Part shown: positions 21,911 to 33,400 of the stretch, one piece after another | Layout: each line of letters starts with the position of its first letter | How positions within the stretch are numbered: position 1 is the first letter of the stretch | NCBI RefSeq assembly: GCF_023053635.1 | Contig: NC_086179.1 | Span: forward strand, 1,936,001-2,000,000 | DNA from: Elgaria multicarinata webbii | Lineage: Eukaryota > Chordata > Lepidosauria > Squamata > Anguidae | Direction: 5' to 3' | Length of the DNA stretch: 64,000 nucleotides | The notes under the pieces: model-generated | Told to the model about the DNA's origin: nothing | Databases searched by the model: none | The model's input: only the letters and a program-made list of their open reading frames with translations | Position numbers and translations under genes: made by a program

Positions 21911-22500
21911 AACGTAAGAAGAGCCATGGTGGATCAGACCAAGGGTCCATCTAGTCCAGCACTCTGTTCACACAGTGACCGACCAGCTGTTGACCGGAGA
22001 CCCTCAAGCAGGACATGGTGCAACAGCACACTCCCACCCATGTTCCCCAGCAACTGATGTATATAGGCTTACTGTCTCTGATACTGGAGGTAGCACTTAG
22101 CCATCAGGACTAGTAGCCATGGATAGCCTTCTCCTCCAGGAATTTATCCAACCCCCTTTTAAAGCCATCCAAATTGGTGGCCATCACTACATCTTGTGTA
22201 GTGAGTTCCATAGTTTAACTATGCACTGTGTGAAGAAGTCCTTCTTTTTATCTGTCCTGCATCTCCCACCAATCAACTTCATTGGATGATCCTGGACAAA
22301 AATGCCCACCTGTCCACATTCTCCACACCATGCATAATTTTGTTCACCTCTATCAGGTCTCTTCTTAGCCTCCTTTTTTCCAAGCTAAACAATCTGAGTT
22401 GTTGTAATCTTCCCACATAGGGAAGATATTCCAGTTCCTAGATCATTTTAGTGGCCTTTTTCTGCACTTTTTCCAGCTTTACATCCTTTTTTTAGGTATG
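21911..22500 (-). mobile_element. L3-like LINE 3' region
   Basis: Minus-strand copy of the same 3' UTR and RT C-terminus as at 15540-16112 (cagaccaagggtccatctag ... gtgtgaagaagtcc). Confidence 0.7.
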
Positions 22501-22514
22501 GTGAACAGAACTAT

Positions 22515-23530
22515 ACACAGTATTCTAAGTGTGGTCACACCGTAGATTTGTATAAAGGCAGTAGGATACTGGCAGATTTATTCTCAATTCCTTTTCTAAT
22601 AAACATGGAATTTGCCTTCTGTGTCTCCACACTGGGTTGACATTTTCATCGATCGGATCTATCGGGTTTCTTGTAAAATGGAAATAATACAGCAAAACAT
22701 GGCCTACTCTTTCCACCTCTCCCATCTCAGAGGGGCATACCCAATCTTGATAGGGTATACCTCTAAACCTTCCATCCAGTAGGGCTGAAGGGCAGACATT
22801 AAACCTGGCAAATGTGAAAGCTTTCCTGAATTTTGGGATATTCAGATCAGCCAGATATTTTGTGTATACAAATATCACCCCATTGTCTCTAAATTCGGAG
22901 TACATTACGGTGAGACTGAAATGATGTTGTAATTCCACATCCCAAATACACTGTTGAATTGTTATTTTAGCTTTTTCATAAGCGAGAGCTACTAGGGATT
23001 TGGTGAGAAACCCAGGTTTTACATTTTCTTGTATAGCATGGATTTCCACTTTGTCTAGCATGTATTGATTAGTGTCAACGGAGCCAAATCCACCAGGGAG
23101 AAGATCAGCCTCAAGCAATAATGAATCTCGAGAAACACAGAGATTTGCCCCGCCTCTAACTAAGCAATTACTTTGGGAACACAGCTTGGCACTCCCAGCA
23201 CTGCATGCAAAAACTTAAAAGGGGGCAAAACTTTTATGTGCACGCAACTGAGATCCATGTAACTTCTGGGCGATGGCCTTCACATTAAATACTTGATTAA
23301 ATACTTGAGGGAATATGTTGACCGCCTTTTGCGTAAAGAAAAAAAAATGGAGGAGAACTTTAGCGCTTGTCTCAGCATTCTCGATAGCGTTCTGAGTTTA
23401 AAAATGCCAGAAACCAGAAGAGTGAAAGGTTATATCCAAGTATCTGAAGGATGTAACTGGTTCAACAGGGTGGTCATTAATTTGCCATTTATACTTTAAT
23501 CTTTTTCTGGTGGTGGTGGGGGAACCATCC
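22515..23530 (-). mobile_element. LINE reverse-transcriptase C-terminal relic, family not assigned
   Basis: The minus strand at 22525-23118 encodes FTFARFNVCPSALLDGRF and CPSEMGEVERVGHVLLYY, like the Cys/His C-terminal region of LINE polymerases. Upstream on the minus strand (23400-23500) is INDHPVEPVTSFRYLDITFHSSG, the 'YLG' region of the same protein class. The reading frame does not run through, so this is a fossil rather than a host gene. Confidence 0.7.
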
Positions 23531-23592
23531 CAGAACCTTAGACTTAGCATGGTTAATTAGGAATAGTTTGTTTTTGCAGTAATGGTCTAGAG

Positions 23593-23718
23593 CAGCCTTC
23601 CTCAACCTGGGGCGCTCCAGATGTGCTGGACTACAACTCCCAGAATGCCCTAGCCAGCTGGGGCATTCTGGGAGGTGCAGTCCAACACATCTGGAGTGCC
23701 CCAGGTTGAGGAAGGCTG
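23593..23718. mobile_element. CAGCCTTCCTCAACC foldback element, copy 3
   Basis: A palindrome flanked by GTCTAGAG (23585-23592) and CTCTAGAG (23719-23726), 7 of 8 identical, an 8-bp duplication with central TA. Confidence 0.9.
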
Positions 23719-23781
23719 CTCTAGAGCTGCTAGGAGATGTCTTAAATCTATGCTCATCAAGGAAAGCAGCTCTTCTTTGCC

Positions 23782-23895
23782 AAAGTTCTTCCTCACAACA
23801 ACCCATGGTTGAGAGGGCTGGGTGTGAACTGAGGTGCTGGTCACCCCCGTCCAAGGCCGGTACTCTAACCACTACACCGCACTGGCTCAGAGTAA
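23782..23895 (-). mobile_element. tRNA-derived SINE fragment
   Basis: The minus strand reads gagccagtgcggtgtagtgg ttagagtaccgg with a B-box-like ttcacacccagcc. This is the same head as the SINEs at 31838-32072 and 37777-38018. Confidence 0.65.
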
Positions 23896-24251
23896 AGCCA
23901 GGGAGGCTGTGAACGTGAATGGGATAGCTTCTAGAAAGCACTTTGCAACCTGAAAAGTGCTATCAAGCAAACATGGAGGTGACACCTGCACTTGCTGGGA
24001 GAAAACCAGTGAGTCAATTTTCAGCTGGCTGCTTGAGCGTTGGGTTTGGGGAACTATCTGAATCTTCCTTTCACCCCCAGCTTTGTATCCTTGGATTTGG
24101 ACCTAAGTTGAAAATAATACTGTCTGGCAAATGGCTGGCCCAGTTGCTTGCTGATCCTGGTTCCTAAGCAACCACTGCCTCAGGCCAGCCCCTCACAGAA
24201 CTTCCATTGCTGGAACTTCTCCTGAAGTGGTGTCATACTGGCCGCATGCTG
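23896..24251. other. B-C spacer upstream of gene C
   Basis: Nothing recognised before the promoter of gene C. Confidence 0.4.
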
Positions 24252-24287
24252 ATTGGACGAGGCTCAGAAGCACAGTTTGTGATGTCA
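24252..24287 (+). promoter_or_regulatory. Gene C proximal promoter: inverted CCAAT box and TGATGTCA
   Basis: ATTGGACG (24252-24259) and TGATGTCA (24280-24287) lie 87 and 59 bp before the ATG, in the same order as in gene B. Confidence 0.65.
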
Positions 24288-24338
24288 TGAGCAAAAGGAA
24301 CAGGTGGTGGAAACCTGGCACCTGTGGAGACATGTAGG

Positions 24339-24412
24339 ATGAAGTGGCTGCCGCTTCCTATTTTGGTCCTTCCCCTGTTCTGGCCCACCCATGCCGAAGA
24401 CAACGGATGCGA
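24339..24412 (+). CDS. Gene C exon 1: signal peptide
   Basis: [19 protein letters not shown] is a good signal peptide, followed by EDNGC. The donor is GTGAGT, phase 2, 74 nt. Confidence 0.88.
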
Positions 24413-27400
24413 GTGAGTGGCCTCAAAGTCCAGGGGTGAAAGGCAAGGCTCCGCCCACATGTGGGTGGGCACTAGGGTGGTGGGTAGCCCCAGCAGCCAC
24501 TCCTTTCTGCTTTCCTATCCAGTCGCGCTTTGGAGGTGTTCTGGCCTCCCTTCCTTGAAGTCTGTTCTTCAACGGACTGAGACTCTTGGTTGGATATTTC
24601 TGGCCATGATCATTCTATTGCCATCAGCTCCTTGTGGGGAAGCCCAAGCAGACCTTGCTTCAGAAATAGAAGTTGCTAGTACAATGAAGGCAGTTGGAAG
24701 TGGTCTCTTGCCTTCTCTCATACTTCAGGTTCTTCTTCTTCTTCTTCTTCTTCCTCTTCCTCTTCCTCTTCCTCTTCCTCTTCCTCTTCTTCTTCTTCTT
24801 CTTCTTCTCCTCCTTCTCCTCCTTCTCCTTCTCCTCCTCCTCCTCCTCCTCCTCCCACCTCCCATCAGTCTGTTTGATCAAGTGATTTGCCTGACACCCT
24901 TTTCTGTCCTTACCTGCTTCTCTATCACGCTCATCCGTATAGAGAGGAGAATGTACCAGTTCAGTTGTAGCCTCTTCGACATGTTATCGCTTGATGCATC
25001 TGAGTGCTCAATATAAGATGTTTGGGGGCAAATTGGGGGTTATTTATTCTGCCTTTTGCAATAGCCCCCACAAATCCAAATAGTTACAAAATACAATACA
25101 AAAGCACACAATAAATATTCCTCATAAAATATCAAATAAAACGCCACGAATACTGAGCCAGTAATGTTAAAAGTCCAGAATAAAATAGCAATCTGTCAAT
25201 GTAAGAGGGGTCAAATGTCTTAAAATCCCATCCAGGCACATAAAGAACAGGATGGGCTTTGCCTGGCACCTGAAAAGATAGCAAATGAGCACCAGGAAAA
25301 GTAATCTCAGGGTGCCATTGCAGAGGAGGCCCTGTCTCATGCACTCACTGGTTCAGGGTTTCTGGCAAAGATTTTAATTCATAGAATCAAATCATAGAAT
25401 AGTAGAGTTGGAAGGGGCCTATAAGGCCATTTAGTCCAACCTCCTGCTCAATGCAGGAATCCACCCTAAAGCATACCTAACAAATGGTTGTGCAGCTGCC
25501 TCTTGAAAGCCTCTAGTGTGGGAGAGCCCACAACCTCCCTAGGTCATGGGTTCCATTGCCGTACTGCTCTAACAGTCAGGAAGTTTTTCCTGATGTCCAG
25601 CCGGAATCTGGCTTCCTGTAACTTGAGCCCGTTATTCTGTGTCCTGCCTCTGGGATGATCGAGAAGAGATCCTGGCCCTCCTCTGTGTGGCAACCTTTTA
25701 AGTATTTGAAGAGTGCCATCATGTCTCCCCTCCATCTTCTCTTCTCCAGGCTAAACCTGCCCAGTTCTTTCAGTCTCTCTTCATAGGGCTTTGTTTCCAG
25801 ACCCCTGATCATCCTGGTTGCCCTCCTCTGATGGGGAGGTTCCTGTGGGAGAAGACGGCCCTCTTTGGGATGGCTCAGCTTTCCAGTCATCTTTACACAC
25901 AGTGCATCATCACAGGTGTGAACGGCCTCCCATTCTTTGTGTTTTTCCAGTGGCATCTGCGGGAGGCGTCCCCTGGCGCCCAGCCATGGTGGTACGATGC
26001 GGATTATTGGAGGCACGGATTCTTTGCCGGGGACGTGGCCTTGGCTCGTCAGCATCCAGCTACCATCTGACCATGGGTACATGCATAGCTGTGGAGGTTC
26101 CCTCATCAGCTCTCGTTGGGTTGTCACTGCAGCTCACTGCTTCTTAAATAAAAGGTGAGCAGAAAAGGGGGCAGCTGTGTGAACTGTCTGAGGGGGCCCT
26201 TTGATGGAGAATCTTTTGGAGGAGGTAGAGAGGCTAGCTGGGCTGCATTACCTGACGTGGCCTGAGGATCTTAAATTGGCAGAATGTCATCATGGTCAAA
26301 AGGAGGAGCCAGGAAGTCCCAGACTGAAGTCTCATGTCAACCATGAACTTAGTGGGTGGCCTCACACAAGCTTCTGTCTTTTCATCCCTCCACCCCACCC
26401 CACCCCATAATCGAGGGATAGTAATGCTCAGCTCCCTTACAGGGTTATGATAAGGATTACTGAGATAGCATATATTAGATACTCCGAATGCTTCAAAATG
26501 TGCTATAGAGGATAAATCAACTTGAACAGCCACGGGAGACATTTAGGAGGTCTGGGAAAGATACACTAGATGTGATGAGTGGTAATCCACTTCTTTTATT
26601 GCAGTGCCCCACTGTTAAAAGTTATAGCGGCCTCCACCCTCTGGAAAACCCTTCTTCCTGTGGTTCGGGAGGCGGAAAATGTAACATCCTTTAAATGCCT
26701 CCTGAAAACATAGCTTTTCACACAGACTTTTCCTGGACTTTAACTTATCTGGCTTTATATTGCCTTTTTAAAAAAACTTTGAACGTTTTAAATTTATTTG
26801 AAAATTGTTTTATTTTATGGTTTTAATTGTGCACTACCCAGACAGCCTCAGAGAATGGGCAGTATAAAAATGTAAGAAATAAATAAAACTAAAGTAAGCA
26901 AATAAATTTATAATGAGATGTTCTATTGTTATGTTTAATGGGCTGCATTTCTTGTAATAGGTTGTGGTGGTGTGTTAAATGTCTGAAGAATAGTAATGTC
27001 TCAGTGTTGTCAGTGATTTGCTTGGTCAAGTACTCTTTTTAGAAATAAATGTTTGGAAAACTGCTCCATAGATAAGGATGATTAAACTAAAATGAATTGC
27101 ATATCCAGAGCTTCTCTGTAAAAAGATCTCCTTGCAAAGCCTTACTTTCTTTGCTAGCTCATTAAAAAATACCATGTCATTAAACATGCACATACCATTT
27201 AAAACACTGATGTCAGGATTTTTGCATAATTTGGTATAATTTGCATAATTTGGGAGCATGCATGACCTGAATGATGATAGATTTTAGGAGGCATACTGTG
27301 ACCTTCTGGCTGTACTTTCAACATGGGCCCAAGTACATTCGGGTAGGCACCAATTTGCCCACCGTTACTTTTCTAGGCACGCACCAAGGTGCCTGACCCC

Positions 27401-30400
27401 TCCCACTTTTAATCAAAGGACCATGTTTTCTTACCAGCAGCTAGGATTGCTGTGAAATAGATGTCTGTAGGTGCTGAAAACTTTGGGTTCCAAAGAATTG
27501 TTTCATGCATTGGAGACCCCACCTATGCCTTGTACTCAGTAGTCTTTTGGGCAGGTGACTTGTCCTTTGCCACACCTCTCATGGGAGCCATTTTGTGGTG
27601 GTGCCTACAACAGTTCCTCAAATGGCCAAATGTGCCCTTGGCCCTAAAAAGTTGCCTACCTATGGAGTAGATGTGCTATCTCCAGTATTTGAGGCAGTAA
27701 GCCTGTATGCACCAGTTGCTGGGGAACATGGGCGGGAGGGTGCTGTTGCACCACGTCCTGCTTGTTCATCCCAGGCCGATGGCTGGTTGGCCACTGTGTA
27801 AACAGAGTACTGGACTAGGTGGACCCTTGGCCTGATCCAGCATCAGGGCTCTTTTGATGTTCTTAGTTGACCCTGGGTTACTTGGACAAGTAGCCTGGTC
27901 TGGTATAAATAAGGCTGTTTCTTGCATTCCTTCTTGGGGATTTGAAAAAAATTAGCTAACAACATAAAGCAGGCCCAGAACACCATTTTATTTATCCGAA
28001 GACACCATTCTATTTACTTAGCTCTCTGTCACCCAATAGACAAAGTTCCCTGGGCAGTCCAGAGCTTTTAAAAGGCAGATTTCCAGCCCGTGGTCCTTCC
28101 AGCACCATCTTCATTTCCACAGTGACCCTGGCAGATGTCAGGGAGCATCCTGGGAGTTCAGAGGGTGTGCGTGTGCGTGTGCTGTGTCTGTGCTGTGTGT
28201 TTCTCTGAGCACCACCAGTTTGCCTTCTGTGAAATGGGTGCTGGAACGGAAAACTGTGCATTCAAAAGAGTTTGTGGATTTGTGTTTTGGAACTCAGACT
28301 CCTCCTCCGACTCCTCCTTGTACTTAGGTTTTTGGGCAAGTTACTTTTCTTTTAACCTCACATGTTTGTCTTCTGGGAAATGGGCATTCTGTGCCTGGTG
28401 ACGGCAGCCATTTTGTGAATAAGCAAGCCCCCCGCCCCTGCGTTGAATTGTCATTTTGTGAAAATGCCCACGGCACTCTCAGAACTCCAAATATGCCCAC
28501 CAGCCTCCAAGGGTTGAGGACCCTTGTCCCTGACGTATTCTGTTTTATGCTTTCTAAGTTGCTTGCTGAAATGGTGTATTATGATATATTTTTCTGGCCT
28601 ATGCTCTTAGCCACTCTGAATACATTATTAGAAGGGAGGGATTTGTTTGTTCCTAGATTGATTTATTCACTGGGTACCATCCCACTTTTCATGCCGCCCT
28701 CTGGGGTCTGGGGGACCCACCTTTCTACACCCTGTCTTGTACACCCCTGGAGTTAGGGTCAAACCCAACTGCCTTCCATTATTCTTATTTTAACGACACT
28801 CCTTTAATGGAGAACTCTGTTTCTCCGTGCGCAGGTCAGTGAGCTAATTTCCCCTCCTTCTCTGCTAAAGGTTTCTAGAACATTGGAAGCTGGTGATTGG
28901 GGCTACCCAGCTCTCCCAGCAGGGGCCCGATGCCCAGGAGCGCACCATCAAGAATCTGGTGGAGCACGAGCACTACAACCGCCACAACCACTTAAACGAC
29001 ATCGCCCTGATGGAGCTGAGCCATCCCGTTAACTGCAGCGATTACATCCAGCCCGCCTGCTTGCCCAGCAAGGAAGTGGAGGTTTCGTCACTGACTCACT
29101 GCTACGTCAGTGGCTGGGGAGTGACAGATTTGACAAGTGAGCGCCTCAGGAGGGACACGAAGACGGGACGCATGGGGAAGCCATGGAGCTGCCATGGAGC
29201 AGGGGGTTGGACTCGATGGCCTTTTAGGCCCCTTCCAACTCTACGATTCTATGATTCTATAGCAGCTCAGAGCAATGGTCCAGCCCGCCCGCCCTGGATT
29301 GAGACCCCAGAGAGCTGCTAAGCTTCTCCATCATGCAAAGTATGGATCCTCCCCACCTCTCACCCCCAGATGTGTGGGGCTGCAACTCCCATCATTCCCA
29401 GGAGCATGGGAATGGGATCCACCCAGCCCCTTCTGAGAATTAGGGGGTCATTTTCCTAGCAGGAAAAAGGAAAGGAAAGGAACCCCTCGCGCAAGCACTG
29501 AGTCATTACTGACTCTTGGAGGGGCGCCAGCTTTCGCTGACGTTTTCTTGGCAGGCCTTTTAGCGGGGTACTTTGCCGTTGCCTTCCCCGGCCGTTATTA
29601 CCTTTCCCCCAGCTAACTGGGTACTCATTTTACCGACCTCGGGAGGATGGAAGGCTGAGTCCACCCGAGCAACATCTAAATGGCTAAAGAGAGGAGGAGG
29701 GGGAAGCGATGGTTGCTTCTCTACGGGCGTTGCTGATTGAAAAGGGCAACATCTCACGAGCGTATTTCCTCAGGAGAGAACAACCTATTTAGGAGGGAAG
29801 TTGCCAGAGCATTGGCAAAGCGCTGGGGGTTTCATAACCACCACCAGTATCTCCACTAGGGGTGTGCACGGACCCCCCACTCCGCTTCACTTTAAGATCC
29901 GCCATTTTCGGATCGGCCCGCTCTGCCCCGCCCCCACTCCGCCTGTGCCCACTCCGCTCCGCTCGGAGCTCCGGATCCGGATCGGAGCTCCAGTCCCCCC
30001 CCCATAGGGGGGGTTACCGGGCCCTGCCACCATCGCCGCCCATGCGGCGACGGCGGCAGAGCCCGGTAAGGAGGAGGGGGGCCTTACCTGCCTCCGTCCG
30101 TGGTCCGTCGCCGTCTTCAATTGAGCCCGTGGTTCCACCAGGAAGTCTGGCCCAGACTTCCTGCTGGAACCACAGGCTCAATTGGAGACGCTGACGGACC
30201 GCGGACGGAGGCAGGTAAGGGAGAGGAGGGCGGGGGGGGGTTACCAGGCCCTGCCGCCATCGCCGCCCATGCGGCGACGGTGGCAGAGTCCGGTAAGAGA
30301 CCAAGGGGGAGGGGGGCCTTACCTGCCTCCGTCCGCGGTCCGTCACCGTCTTCAATTGAGCCTGCGGTTCCACCAGGAAGTCTGGGCCGCAATAAGGGAG

Positions 30401-33400
30401 AGGAGGGCGGGGGGCGTTACCGGGCCCTGCTGCTGTCGCCGCATGGGCGACAGCGACAGCGGCAGGGCCCGGTAAACCCCACTTACCTTTCCGGCGGAGC
30501 TCCGGATCGAGGCGAAGGATCCGCCTTCACCTCGATCCTCTTCGCCACGCTCCGCCGGCCCCCCAATCCTCTTCGCCTCCGCCTTAAGGGCAGGCGAAGC
30601 CCCCCGCTCCGCTACTGCTTCTCCGGTCCGATTAGAAGCAGAGCACATCCCTAATCTCCACCCAGATTCACCTGAGTTAAGGGACTTGGCACCAGAACCC
30701 ATTTTCCAGGTCAACTTCCTGGAACATGGGAAGCAGCAGCAGTAGCAGCAGAGGTGCAGATTTCTCCTCCTCTTTAACTAATCCAGAGTCCACAAAAGCG
30801 GTGTCTATATGAGGGGAAAGCCCTGGAGTGGCTTCACAGTGGGGCTGTGTTGTTTAAATGATGCAGAAGCCATTGCGGAACCATCCCAGGGTTTTCCCCT
30901 GAAGATCCGAAATCAAGAAGTCGGGGGCTTACCCTGACTTTTCCCTCTTCAGCGAGGCGACAACGGCACCTCTGTGTGTGTCACTGCTCTGGATTTGCAG
31001 GGGGGCGTGGCAGAGCAGATGGCGACCCCTAATTGGTTGCCATCTGCCCAGATAGGGGGGCGAGGGCGGGCCAGCGAGCTGAATGGCTGCTGGAATACCT
31101 CTGTGCTTCTCTGCTGGGGAAGGTGGAAAGGTAAAAAAAAACCATGTGGAGGGGTGTGCGCAGTTGCGTGACGGTGCGGTTGTGCGATGGTGCACAGGTG
31201 CAGAGATGCATGGGTGTGGCGGCTCCTCCAATGCATGGGGTTGGGGGGGGCTCGCAGTGACAATGCCCCCGTCGTAAAGACAGCCCCCAACTTACAGCAG
31301 GGTTTAGAGAATTCCAGGGCCCCATGCTTTCACTTTCCAGAAGAGATCTTATATAAGAACATGGTAGCGCAAAGCTTATTACTCGAGATCTACCAGATTG
31401 ATTTTGCTCATTTTTGTCTTATGCTGAAGCTTGAGCAGTGTAGACCAGTAGAAAAGTTTGAAAGTTGAAACAAGTTCAAAGCTCAAGCTTTAGTAGGAAT
31501 TAATTTCCTTCACACCAAACAGGCAAGGTAACCCACCCACCCACCCCACCCACACTAGTGGGATGACGGACAGCCCTGCTTGGTCCATCAGTGTGGCATG
31601 AAGGCAGGTCCTGGGCGTAGCTGTCACTGCCAGTGGGTGGGGGGAGAGGGGACGGAGGTGGCCAATCAGGGCATGTGAGGAAGGGGTGGGGCTGCACAGC
31701 ATGCAAATTTCAGAGGGGGATTCACTATTCATGAGCTTCATTTGCATCATTCATGGGCTCCTCTGTGGTGAGGGGACCGAGGGGCAAAAAGGTGGGAAAG
31801 CAGCAGGTCCGAAAGTGCCCACTGTGACATGGACTGGATTATTGCATTTATATCCTGCCTTTTTTTCGTCCAATGAACCCAAGGCAGCATACATCCACCT
31901 CCTCTTCCTCTCTATTTTATCCTCACAACAACAACTCTGTGAGGTGGGCTGGGCTGGGAGTCTGTGACTGGCCCAAAGTCACCCTGTGGGTTTCCATGGC
32001 CGAGTGGGGACTAGAACCCGGATCTCCTGACTCCCAGTCCAACACCTTAGCCACTACACCACAGTGACTTTGCACTGGTATAAATAGATCCGTTCTCCTT
32101 GCAGAGCCAATGCAGACGTCCGACATCCAGCAGGAGGCCAAGGTGAACCTCATCCCCTTGGACACATGTAACAGCAGCGGATGGTACAGCGGTAAAATCC
32201 ATTACAACAATATCTGTGCCGGACATGAGCAAGGAGGCATTGACAGCTGCCAGGTACATATGTGGAACAAATCCAGAGGTTGTGTTGCATGACCTACCCC
32301 CCCACCCAATGAAGGGAAGGGCAGGGCTGGGGGAGGACATAGGAGAGACTTCCCTTTAGGAGGACATGGTTACAGGAGTTGCCGAAGCCTGGGCCCGAAG
32401 GCAAAAGGCCCACACTTGTTCCCTTTTTGGGTAGCACGCACCCATAACATAGAATCATAGAATAGAATCATAGAATAGTAGAGTTGGAAGGGGCCTATAA
32501 GGCCATCGAGTCCAACCCCCTGCTCAGTGCAGGAATCCACCCTAAAGCATCCCTGACAGATGGTTGTCCAGCTGCCTCTTGAAGGCCTCTAGGGTGGGAG
32601 ATCCCACAACCTCCCTTGGGAACTGGTTCCATTGTCGTACTGCTCTAACAGACAGGAAGTTTTTCCTGATGTCCAGCCGGAATCTGGCTTCCTGTCACTT
32701 GAGCCCATAATTCCGTGTCCTGCACTCTGGGAGGATTGAGACGAGATCCTGGCTCCTCAAGAGGAGCAGGCCGGTGTTTGGCCTTGCTTGCGGCCTGCCT
32801 TCTCATTGGCTGCTCCCTGTTCCCTCACAGCTTGTACCATGGAGGCCTTCAGGTTCCAGGCATGTTAAATGTGCCTCACTACTCTGGATGATGGCGAGCA
32901 AGGCCATGTGGGTGTGAGAAGGGCAGTTCCTCTCACAAAGGGCAAATTCACACATGCCTGTTCAGTCTTTGGACAGCAGCAACATTAAGGGATGATTTGC
33001 AAGGTGTGAAAGAGTCATCACGGATTGACACACCCACCCCAGTCTTTCATTTGACCTTGCATCTCCTCACAAATCTTTTCAGTTCTGGCAATTCACACCT
33101 CCGTTTGTGAGTCATCGGGCCACGGAGCCATCAGTGGCTCCCTGGGTGCTTGGCACAGACATAGACTGCTTCCAGATGAGGATGGTATTGCACTCTGCCT
33201 TGTTCATGGACTTTTACAGGGCATCTTGCCTTCACGGCCTTCCAGTCATAACCCTGGCGCCCACATTTCCCCACCTCTTCTTCCAGCTTCCCCGCCCCGA
33301 GGTACCACTGAAAAGCTAGTAAGGAAAAAAGAAGAAGACAGAACTGCTTCACAAGGCCTCCTAATTGGTAGCGCTAGGAGACCTCCATCTGGATGCGTTC

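Noticed and set aside
22525-23118. 197-codon minus-strand frame as a host gene
   Set aside because: Sequence style is the C-terminal part of a LINE polymerase, and the adjoining text continues the same relic in another frame.
24660-24885. Poly-Lys/Glu and poly-Phe/Leu frames
   Set aside because: Translations of the (TTC)n(TCC)n microsatellite.
29862-30654. Several long frames in GC-rich sequence
   Set aside because: Stop-poor because of base composition inside a non-autonomous element. No protein similarity and repeated modules.
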